Below, piece by piece: positions 1 through 7,336 of a stretch of 64,000 nt of DNA (the stretch's first letter is position 1; the number at the start of each line of letters is the position of its first letter). Below the pieces are notes generated by a model. It was not told where the DNA came from and searched no databases. It saw only the letters and a list, made by a program, of their open reading frames with translations. The stretch lies in the NCBI RefSeq assembly GCF_014284155.1, contig NZ_JACOFZ010000008.1, forward strand, positions 1 to 64,000, in the 5' to 3' direction. The stretch comes from Affinundibacterium nitidum. GTDB lineage: Bacteria; Pseudomonadota; Gammaproteobacteria; Burkholderiales; Burkholderiaceae_D. A program made the translations under genes and the position numbers.

Positions 1-134
1 TCCACCTGACTAACAACCGACAATTTAAAGGCTAAGGTGTAATCTCTTTGACTCCTACGCTCTGTTGATTTCATTGACGTTCCTTTCGATCACAAAGAAA
101 ACTGTCAATCTATTTCAGGACGGGTCAGCTACAA

Positions 135-171
135 GAAAAAAGGCTCGTCGAATCATGGCGAGCCTTTTTTT
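135..171. terminator. Bidirectional intrinsic terminator
   Basis: An 8-bp GC-rich stem (AAGGCTCG / CGAGCCTT) with a 12-base loop is flanked by an A-run on the left and a T-run on the right. It lies just past the stop of the minus-strand haemoglobin gene and should end that operon; by symmetry it can also stop plus-strand transcription. Confidence 0.85.
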
Positions 172-220
172 GCAGCGAAACACTCGTTCTCTAGCCTTCA
201 CCAAACCCAAAAACCAACGT

Positions 221-670
221 TCAATGACTGGTAATTGGTCTTTGCATAGGCGCTAATTTAGCGACCAATTGATTCGCGACCGAACTTGGTACATTATTTT
301 TTTCCATCGCCAATTGCAAGTCTTCAGCTAAGGCATTGAAATGGGCATTACGTACGCCCATGCCGTCATGCGCTTCGTACATATCGCGACCATTGTATTT
401 GCAAGGTCCGCCAGCGAGTTCGCAAAATTGATCGACCAACATCGCCTTCAATTTGACTTGATCCGTCTTTTCAAAGAAACGATTGATACGGGTGTCTGCC
501 ATCACCAAAGGCATGAAGTCGTCAACGATCTTAGTCAAACCGGCTTTACCACCGAGTTCTACAAACAAGGCATCTTTCGTGTCGGCAGCAAAGGCGCTGC
601 TGGTGCATGACATGGCGCCACAGATGAGCATGAAGCTAAGGGCTGATAAATTCTTTTTCAGGAGTTTCAT
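221..670 (-). CDS. Exported group 1 truncated haemoglobin
   Basis: The 149-residue product has a signal peptide (about residues 1-29, ending SSAFAA) followed by a group 1 truncated globin fold of about 115 residues. The segment LAGGPCKYNGRDMYEAHDGM matches the family; by alignment with Mycobacterium GlbN the proximal haem histidine (F8) is His101. The distal B10 position, Tyr in NO-dioxygenating GlbN, appears to be Met53, so the ligand chemistry probably differs. Truncated globins usually lack a signal peptide; this one is predicted to act in the periplasm, perhaps in O2/NO handling or redox sensing. It lies 58 bases downstream of the DUF3034 gene and ahead of a strong terminator, so the two probably form an operon. 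Family assignment is firm, function is not. Confidence 0.88.
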   Translation of the reverse strand: MKLLKKNLSALSFMLICGAMSCTSSAFAADTKDALFVELGGKAGLTKIVDDFMPLVMADTRINRFFEKTDQVKLKAMLVDQFCELAGGPCKYNGRDMYEAHDGMGVRNAHFNALAEDLQLAMEKNNVPSSVANQLVAKLAPMQRPITSH

Positions 671-728
671 AGTAATTTCTTTCTACAACAAATTTTTTAA
701 GGGATCAAAAATGGGGTACTAAAGAGGC

Positions 729-1640
729 TTAGAAGCCAGTCTGTAAAGACAAGTACCAACCACGCTGATTTTTCGGATTAAAGATCGTGATATCACCAAG
801 CGTTGCATAGGCAGCGGTGATAGAAACATTCTTAGTTGGGAAGTAAGCGACGAAAGCATCGTAGTAATCTTTTTCTTTGTCGACACCAAGATTACGTGGC
901 TTCATACGATATTCAGCACCAACCACCCACTGGCGGTTAAGCAAGTAGGCAATCGATCCTTCGAGCTGCGCTTGATATTTGTCTTTTTGATCGCCACCAA
1001 AGCCCAACAAGCCCATTTGGTTTGCCTTGGTCAAACGCACTGTGCCATTGACCAATAAACTCTGCGCCAAATAAATCTTGGTTGCCGAAGCATAGTAATC
1101 CGTACCTTGATCATCTTTAGCGCCTAATTGCTTAACATTGGTCACCCCGAGTGCACCTAAACCACCAATGCGACTATCGCGCTTATACATGGCCCCGACT
1201 GCGACTTGTGGCATCCACCCGGTTTGATCGTAGACCGCTTCACCTGCAACGCGTACTTTTACGCCGAAAATGTCTTGCTGCAGATTGAGTAAATTCAAAG
1301 GAGCCAAACTGCCGGTGAATTCTTGTTTGGCGATGGAAAACTCCACGGTGTCGGCGATTCCGACCGCCGCACCATAAGTTTTCAATTGATAGTCTTGTGT
1401 CTTGACCTGTGTGTAGTGGGCGTTGGCGCCATAGCTATCACGTGTACCGTAACCAGTAATCAAAGCCCACGGCGTCAAACCGCCGCCACCTGCGCCTTCC
1501 AACTGACTAACACCACCTGTCGCCAACAGCTTACCCATGTCCGGTTTTAAACTATCTTGGGCGAAGGCTGGCAAAGCCACCGTTAGCGTAGCGCCGACCA
1601 AGGCCAAGCCTATGCAGCGTGAAATTTGTGTCAACTTCAT
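729..1640 (-). CDS. DUF3034 family outer-membrane-type protein
   Basis: The start chosen is the ATG at 1640, preceded by an AGGAG ribosome site; an upstream in-frame start would add 30 residues before the signal peptide. The 303-residue product has a signal peptide ending near LPAFAQ, a glycine-rich segment (GGGGLTPWALITGYGT) typical of DUF3034, and alternating polar/hydrophobic stretches ending in a C-terminal Phe (LSLQTGF). This suggests a small outer-membrane beta-barrel. The role of DUF3034 is unknown. It is followed by the exported truncated haemoglobin in the same orientation with no terminator between them, so the pair may act together at the envelope. Confidence 0.82.
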   Translation of the reverse strand: MKLTQISRCIGLALVGATLTVALPAFAQDSLKPDMGKLLATGGVSQLEGAGGGGLTPWALITGYGTRDSYGANAHYTQVKTQDYQLKTYGAAVGIADTVEFSIAKQEFTGSLAPLNLLNLQQDIFGVKVRVAGEAVYDQTGWMPQVAVGAMYKRDSRIGGLGALGVTNVKQLGAKDDQGTDYYASATKIYLAQSLLVNGTVRLTKANQMGLLGFGGDQKDKYQAQLEGSIAYLLNRQWVVGAEYRMKPRNLGVDKEKDYYDAFVAYFPTKNVSITAAYATLGDITIFNPKNQRGWYLSLQTGF

Positions 1641-1937
1641 TCGTATTCTCCTAAATCGGTTTTCTGGCTGATCACGGCCACTTAATGAAACATCGCCGCA
1701 ACAAAAAAAGATGGCTTTTGAAGCCCTCAAAGACTTTTACGTAGAACACAGCAAATCGGATTCAAACAAATGAAAAAAGAAGCGATTTATTTTTCAAGAA
1801 CTGAGAAGAGATAGCAATTACACAAGCGAAGACTAACAAAATTCGGAGAAGACTCAGTCCCAAGGTCGCACGACCATGCAGAGAAACGACTACCAACATG
1901 GCGTGCTATCGACGGCTATCAACTAAGGGAGTGAAAC
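1641..1937. other. Intergenic region upstream of the DUF3034 gene
   Basis: About 300 bases without a credible gene. It should hold the promoter of the DUF3034/haemoglobin operon (minus strand). A short hairpin is visible around 1709-1721 (GGCTT/AAGCC). No convincing consensus promoter or operator was found. Confidence 0.4.
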
Positions 1938-1965
1938 AAAAAACAAGTTCGCCGTCACGAACTTG
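1938..1965 (-). terminator. Terminator of the sigma/anti-sigma operon
   Basis: Read on the minus strand, an 8-bp perfect stem (CAAGTTCG / CGAACTTG) with a 6-base loop is followed by TTTTTTGTTT. It lies 30 bases past the stop of the anti-sigma gene. Confidence 0.85.
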
Positions 1966-1994
1966 CCTAGTCAAAAAGAAACACACCAAGAAAA

Positions 1995-2711
1995 TCACAC
2001 CTGTAGCCAAACACCTTTGAACAAGATAGGGCCGCTTGGTTTTTCAGGGTTACCTGAACCACCTTTCGGTTCCAAAGAAATTGCCAAGATATTAGTCGCC
2101 TCAGGCACCAAGAAATCTGGCAAGGCCAACTCGACCTCGCCATTGGCGGCGATCAAACCGAGCGAGCGAATCTTGCCGTCTTTGGCAATCGACCACAATT
2201 CCAAACTTTGATTCGCAGCGATCGCTTGGGCCTGCACCATACGCACAGTCATCTTACCTTTAGCACGATTACCCGAGATCAACACTTGTGTTTGCGCTTT
2301 TTCATCTGCAAGTGTTGCCACATAAGTTGGGCCAGTCGGCAAGCTCAATTCAGCACGTTGACTCAATAGCACGGAGACTAAGACTAAAGCAGCCGTGGTC
2401 GAAACCAGCCCAAGGCCACGCCAGAAACTCAAGTCCTGACGCAACTGACGCCAATATTCCCAACGATCATTCTTCTTAAGTAGACCTAATCGACGCTCTA
2501 CTGCCAACCATACTTCGGCAGACACTGGTTGCGAAGAGGCGAATTCCGCCATCGGTAACAAGTGCGCTTGCCATTCTCGGACTGCTTGCAAGACCTTAGG
2601 ATCTTGCTGCAATAGCGCATCAAAGCGGCGACGTGCGCCACCACGCAAAGTACCTAACACGTATTCAGCCGCCAATTTTTGTAGGAGTTGAGGATGTGCA
2701 GAGATTTTCAT
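1995..2711 (-). CDS. RskA-type anti-sigma factor
   Basis: A 238-residue protein whose ATG overlaps the stop of the preceding sigma gene (ATGA, 4 bases), which fixes the start and implies translational coupling. Residues 1-80 resemble the cytoplasmic sigma-binding anti-sigma domain (LAAEYVLGTLRGGARRRFDA, as in RskA/ChrR-like proteins). A single transmembrane segment follows near residues 100-118 (GLVSTTAALVLVSVLL). The C-terminal periplasmic part has the RskA features SLELWSIAKDGKIRSLGLI and ILAISLEPKGGSG. It should hold the ECF sigma factor at the membrane until a periplasmic signal leads to its release, by family analogy through proteolysis. The signal is unknown. Confidence 0.88.
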   Translation of the reverse strand: MKISAHPQLLQKLAAEYVLGTLRGGARRRFDALLQQDPKVLQAVREWQAHLLPMAEFASSQPVSAEVWLAVERRLGLLKKNDRWEYWRQLRQDLSFWRGLGLVSTTAALVLVSVLLSQRAELSLPTGPTYVATLADEKAQTQVLISGNRAKGKMTVRMVQAQAIAANQSLELWSIAKDGKIRSLGLIAANGEVELALPDFLVPEATNILAISLEPKGGSGNPEKPSGPILFKGVWLQV

Positions 2712-3295
2712 AGTGCGGGCACCTTCACCAAGCAATTACGTAATTTATCAAGTCCACGGCGTATCCATGTTTTCACTGTGCCGACCGGCATCGTCATATG
2801 TGCTGCTACTTCGCTATGCGATAGATCATGATAAAAAGCCAGCGCCATCGCTTGTCTCTGCATGGCTTCTAAGCGCGACATACATGCTGCCAACGCGACA
2901 GCATCTTGACTGAGCTCCATTTGCTGCAAGGGACTTAAGTCGCCACTCTCCATCGCTAATACGATTTGTGGATCAAACTCATCGGCGTCGATTTCCACAT
3001 CATGGTCCAATTTACGCAGTAAATCGACGGCACGATTACGGACTATCGTCATCATCCAAGTCATCGGTGCGGCTAAGCTACTTTGATAGCTCGCGGCATT
3101 ATTCCAAATATTGACGAAACTTTCTTGCAGTATTTCCTCAGCCAGCTCTCGCTTATTCAAGATGCGTAAAGCAAAGCCAAACAGCTTAGGAGAAGACGCT
3201 TGGTACAGCGCCTTAAAAGCGGCTGCATCTTTAGCGGCAACACCATTAAGCCATATATGTAGCTGTCCATTATCAATTCTGCTGGTGGTTTCCAA
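2708..3295 (-). CDS. ECF RNA polymerase sigma factor (SigK/RpoE-like)
   Basis: 195 residues with region sigma-2 (about 25-95; ELAEEILQESFVNIWNNA is the core-binding and -10 recognition stretch) and region sigma-4 (about 130-190; helix-turn-helix SHSEVAAHMTMPVGTVKTW). The start is TTG at 3295, with AAAGGAG just upstream. It overlaps the RskA-type anti-sigma gene by 4 bases, the normal arrangement for a membrane-tethered pair that autoregulates. Targets cannot be read from the gene. The ECF-like promoters near 19.6 and 20.8 kb are possible targets of this or another ECF factor; no copy of that motif was seen in front of this operon. Confidence 0.92.
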   Translation of the reverse strand: METTSRIDNGQLHIWLNGVAAKDAAAFKALYQASSPKLFGFALRILNKRELAEEILQESFVNIWNNAASYQSSLAAPMTWMMTIVRNRAVDLLRKLDHDVEIDADEFDPQIVLAMESGDLSPLQQMELSQDAVALAACMSRLEAMQRQAMALAFYHDLSHSEVAAHMTMPVGTVKTWIRRGLDKLRNCLVKVPAL

Positions 3296-3616
3296 AAGAG
3301 CTCCTTTTCATTTTCTCTGGCTGTGCTTTTTGCGAGCATTTGCATGCTCGGTCACTAAGCTCACTATCTTAACAAGCTGAAGTGAACAAACTTTGTTTTT
3401 ACTTGGGACAAATTTCGATTCATGCCACGCGACTACGTTAAAAGATCAGGACGAATTCAACATCTTGCCTGAACTTTTTTGGCATATTTCCAAATACTAT
3501 CCACTTCGATTAAATATACGGAAAACAAAGCCAAATGGATTCAAAAAACCTGCTTGCGAAGTTCAAATACTCAAATTTATTTACACTACGACCACACAAA
3601 CTTCAGAAACGGCGAT
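3296..3616. other. Intergenic region upstream of the sigma gene
   Basis: About 320 bases between the TonB receptor stop and the sigma factor start, all facing minus. It contains a small palindrome (GAGCATTTGCATGCTC, 3334-3349) and is AT-rich. Short reading frames cross it, but none has a ribosome site or a recognisable product. It presumably holds the sigma operon promoter. Confidence 0.4.
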
Positions 3617-6046
3617 TCAGAAACGACTACTCAGGCCCAAGAAAAACTGCCTAGGGGGAATTGGGAAGGTATTGTAAGTGCCACTGGCCGCGCCGACCAC
3701 GATAGTCGACGTCCCTTGTCGGTTGCTCAGATTACTGACATGAAAATGGAGATCAATAGCTTGGGTAGTTCCGTGAAGAGGCAAACGGTAACGAAGTCCC
3801 ATGCCAAATAAATGATAGGCAGGCACGTAGAGGTCATTAGTATAAGTGGCATAGCGCTTACCAACGTAGTCCGAGCTTAACAGCAATTCGAGATCTGTCC
3901 ATTGCAGCTTCAAATTAGTTTTGTTCGACCAAGTTGGGCTGCCCGGCACTTGTTTGCCTGAGCTTGCCACACGATTCGCGCCATTGAAGTAATCGTCTTG
4001 ATAGGTCGATCGATTATAGGAAAGCGCATTCGATAGGGAAAGACGTGATCCAAACTGCATTCCAACGCTGACATCAGCACCACGCGTGTTGACCGCACCG
4101 ACATTCGCCAAGATCGGATTGCCATTCACAATTGACGAAATCACCGGCGTCGGACTGATTTGTAATAAGCGATCATGAAAATTGACGAAATACACTGCGG
4201 CCTGTGCCTCTATCGCGCTCAAGCCAGGAATGAAGGTCGACCGTGAATCATATTGACGACGACTGCGAATGCCGCTTTCAACAGTGTCTGCCGTTTCCGG
4301 TTGTGCGGTGCGCTTAAATAAGTCGAAGGCACTTTGATTACTCAGACTCCAAGGCGAAGGACCAACCGCACCATAGGTGACGAATTGTCGTAAATTTCTC
4401 TGGAGATTTAGGTAGGCTTGATCCTCGCTCGACAAACGCCACAGCAAGCCCAATTGTGGCAAGAACCACTTTCTGGTGATGATATTGCCCTCAGGTAGTG
4501 CCGCTGAACCACCGCCATTTCCACCACTAATAGCACCCAATTTTGGTTGTACAGGAAAAGTACCACCCGCAAATTGCAAGCTCGATTTGAAGCCTGCCTG
4601 CAAAGCGAAAGACGGGTGTGGGCGCCATTCATCTTGCACTGAAATTTGTACGACTTGATTATCAATTTCACTTCCGTATTGCGTGATCAAAGGGTCACGT
4701 GGCACATCATAGGGGCTCAATGGCCGATTCACATCAAGTGCATACCAACGACGATAAGCACTAGAGCGATTCTGTTCGGTCCAGAACCCGAGTTGCCATT
4801 GATGTTCGCCGCTTCTTTGCTGCCATTGTGAGATCAGTCCCGAACGCTGAATTTGATACTCCGTCGTGCGAACAGCATAACCAGAACCACCAAAACTTTG
4901 CTTCAAGTCCTGTGTCGGAAAATAAACCTTAAACAAGGTCGGCAAACCGGCCACACCGATAGGCCCGGCCACCGCCCCTAAACCGCGATCAAAGTGCACG
5001 TAGACCTGATTGTTCCAGCTCGTATCATGATCAATTTCTTGATCTAATTTGAGGTAAGCAAGATGGTCACGCCTTTGAGCGACCCCAAAATAGTTTCTGT
5101 AATTATTCCCATCGCCTACTGGCGGTCTACCTTGTGCATTCACATATCTCAATGCCAATCCGAAATCAGGGTAAGTCATAGGACGTGTGTAGGGGACAAA
5201 ACTTTCACGAGCACTGCGCACCGTGCTGTCTTCATTCGGCTCGGCTTTGTCAGAAAAATTGTAATAAGCGGTCAACTTAGCCTTGGCGAAATACTTGACC
5301 CATTTCGCATTCAATTGTTCGCCGCCTTGCACCGCATTGAAATCCCAAGCACGTGCGCGTTGTCTCACTGCCGATAAATAAAATGAAGAAGACGCCGCAG
5401 ATTGATCATCGACGCCCAGCTCTCCACTGTCATAACGTACATAACTACGGCTTGCCCCGTAGCTGCCAACCGTTTGCGCAAACGTCCAACTCTGTTTGGC
5501 CATGGGGTCACTCGAATAATGTTCGATAGTGCCACCTAGATTACTCGTCGATGCCGTAGCCAAATCTCCAGCACCAGAACTCAACAACACATTACGGACA
5601 TTCTCACTGATCACAGCGCGTTGCGGCGAGAGCCCATTGTAATTACCGTATTGCTGGTCTCCTAAAGGAACACCATCCAAGGTGTAACCCAATTGCTGCG
5701 CACTAAAACCATGTACAAAAAGCGAAAAGTTCTGCTCGTTATTGCCCCAAGGGTCGGCTGATTGAAAAGTCACCCCTGCTAATTGATGTAATCCCTTTAA
5801 AGGATTCATACCTGGAAGTTGCTCTTGGAGTGCTCGACCCGAGAGGTTCAACACAGAGCGAGTTTTTTGCGCTTCAATCACAACGGTCGACGCTTCAGGT
5901 GAAGCGGGCTTTGATTCAGACTGAGTGTTGAATGCATTGCCTGCGGTTTGATCCGACTGTGCGATCGCTGCATTACTAAAGCATAAGACGAGACTCGCCG
6001 ATATTAGGGACCGCGACAGCCTTAGTTCATGTGATGGCAATGGCAT
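3617..6046 (-). CDS. TonB-dependent outer-membrane receptor
   Basis: 809 residues: signal peptide (to about residue 29, AAIAQ), a candidate TonB box (STVVIEAQ, about 53-60), a plug domain (about 65-190, with QNFSLFVHGFSAQQLGYTLD and SSNLGGTIEHYSSDP-like features) and a 22-strand-type beta barrel ending in the C-terminal Phe (FLGLSSRF). It should import a scarce ligand using the proton-motive force through TonB. It begins 6 bases after the stop of the periplasmic binding protein, so both are one transcript. The ligand is unknown; no Fur-like box was seen upstream, so iron is not implied. No ABC permease or ATPase gene is adjacent. Confidence 0.93.
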   Translation of the reverse strand: MPLPSHELRLSRSLISASLVLCFSNAAIAQSDQTAGNAFNTQSESKPASPEASTVVIEAQKTRSVLNLSGRALQEQLPGMNPLKGLHQLAGVTFQSADPWGNNEQNFSLFVHGFSAQQLGYTLDGVPLGDQQYGNYNGLSPQRAVISENVRNVLLSSGAGDLATASTSNLGGTIEHYSSDPMAKQSWTFAQTVGSYGASRSYVRYDSGELGVDDQSAASSSFYLSAVRQRARAWDFNAVQGGEQLNAKWVKYFAKAKLTAYYNFSDKAEPNEDSTVRSARESFVPYTRPMTYPDFGLALRYVNAQGRPPVGDGNNYRNYFGVAQRRDHLAYLKLDQEIDHDTSWNNQVYVHFDRGLGAVAGPIGVAGLPTLFKVYFPTQDLKQSFGGSGYAVRTTEYQIQRSGLISQWQQRSGEHQWQLGFWTEQNRSSAYRRWYALDVNRPLSPYDVPRDPLITQYGSEIDNQVVQISVQDEWRPHPSFALQAGFKSSLQFAGGTFPVQPKLGAISGGNGGGSAALPEGNIITRKWFLPQLGLLWRLSSEDQAYLNLQRNLRQFVTYGAVGPSPWSLSNQSAFDLFKRTAQPETADTVESGIRSRRQYDSRSTFIPGLSAIEAQAAVYFVNFHDRLLQISPTPVISSIVNGNPILANVGAVNTRGADVSVGMQFGSRLSLSNALSYNRSTYQDDYFNGANRVASSGKQVPGSPTWSNKTNLKLQWTDLELLLSSDYVGKRYATYTNDLYVPAYHLFGMGLRYRLPLHGTTQAIDLHFHVSNLSNRQGTSTIVVGAASGTYNTFPIPPRQFFLGLSSRF

Positions 6047-6052
6047 AGGGTC

Positions 6053-6949
6053 TCAGTTCAACTTGGGCCGATACCATAGGGAGGCATCGTTGAGCGGCGT
6101 CTCTTTTGGCAACAAGTGGTTAGTCATGTGGATGACACGGCGCTTCTTAAAATTGGCAGCTTCAATCGCTTTGCCATTGTATTTCCAGAAAATCGCATCG
6201 AAAGAACCATCTTTGATCATCTTCTGCAGACCTAGCGAAAGGCGCTTATGTAACTTGGTATTGGTTTTAGAAACGAAGAAATAATACGGCCAAGGGTAAT
6301 AGAGCAGCAAACTATCATCGACAACTAAATCAGGATTATGTGGAGACTCTTTCTCAAACTCGTTGAAGATCTCGTTAATGCCGCGAGGAAAAAAATCAAA
6401 GCGCTGGTAACTCAACATGCGAAATAAATTACTATATTTTGCTTCTATGACCTTCACTCCATTCGCTTCATACAATTTCACATCGTCCCAGCCAACTCCT
6501 TGACCAACGCTGAACTTCTTTAGATCGTCAAGCGACTTCACTCCCGTCAACAGCCCTTGCTTATCCTTATGAACCAACAAAATACGATAGCCTAAAATTC
6601 CTTTGCGCAAAGGAATGCGTATCGGTAGATAGTTGCGCTCCTTTTCAACTGTGGTCGAGCTCCAAACCACATTCAGATCATTCTCGCGAGCCAGATTACT
6701 AAGATAACGCAAGCCGTTGGTTTGCAGAGCAGAAGCACGAAGTTCATAGGGACCAAATTCAGCGACGGTCTTTTCTAGCGCCATCCGAAGAATTTCTTTG
6801 ACATCGTTGAAACGTGGATCACCCTTTTCCTCGTCGGCTGGATGAATCACTGTCATCACATCACTTGCCCTCACTGACGTAGGAAAGCATGCCAATAACA
6901 TTAGCAAAAAAGTACCAGCCACAGTGTGTGCATAAAGGAAACGCAGCAT
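6053..6949 (-). CDS. Periplasmic solute-binding protein (SBP family 3-like)
   Basis: 298 residues with a signal peptide (about 1-28, ending TSVRAS) and a two-lobed periplasmic binding fold recognisable from spaced motifs: RIPLRKGILGYRILLVHKD, then a lysine/glycine stretch (LKKFSVGQGVGWDD), then FDFFPRGINEIFNEFEKE. It lacks the tidy signature of amino acid transporters and resembles the orphan transporter-substrate-binding proteins common in Proteobacteria. The next gene, 6 bases downstream, is a TonB receptor, and no permease is nearby. It may therefore capture a ligand delivered by that receptor, or sense it. Alternative: a non-transport sensor protein. Confidence 0.8.
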   Translation of the reverse strand: MLRFLYAHTVAGTFLLMLLACFPTSVRASDVMTVIHPADEEKGDPRFNDVKEILRMALEKTVAEFGPYELRASALQTNGLRYLSNLARENDLNVVWSSTTVEKERNYLPIRIPLRKGILGYRILLVHKDKQGLLTGVKSLDDLKKFSVGQGVGWDDVKLYEANGVKVIEAKYSNLFRMLSYQRFDFFPRGINEIFNEFEKESPHNPDLVVDDSLLLYYPWPYYFFVSKTNTKLHKRLSLGLQKMIKDGSFDAIFWKYNGKAIEAANFKKRRVIHMTNHLLPKETPLNDASLWYRPKLN

Positions 6950-7336
6950 TATATTTTTATGTAAAGAACAACTGCCAAACTATGAAATCAGACCATGGTC
7001 CACCATAGTTTTTCTTGGGCAAGATTAAATGTAGCACAACTGCTTCTTCCCTTGAGAGCAAACTCGACAAGCAGATTTGCTATGTGCTCGAGTTGGCTAG
7101 GCAATGCTAGTAGCGGAGAGGCTCTACGCGGAGCTGTATGAATAAACAGTGACTAAAATCCGACATAATCAACATTGGAATCAAGACTTTTCTCTCGGGC
7201 TTTCACTCTTACTGGCCACCTTCTTTTTCAACATTTGCCGTTAGCCCTCGATGGCGAACAAGGCTATACTCGCACCCTAGCAATTCTGAATGCAAATTAA
7301 CAATATTCCAGCAGACCCGCTATCAAGGAGATTCAA
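6950..7336. other. Divergent intergenic region (binding protein / S46 peptidase)
   Basis: 387 bases separating two divergent transcription units, so it should contain both promoters. The plus side has a good ribosome site (AAGGAG, 7325-7330). No convincing -35/-10 pair, operator or small gene was identified. Confidence 0.4.

Noticed and set aside
3393-3811. Plus-strand frames near the 3' end of the TonB receptor
   Set aside because: They overlap the receptor antisense or lie in AT-rich intergenic DNA and lack ribosome sites.
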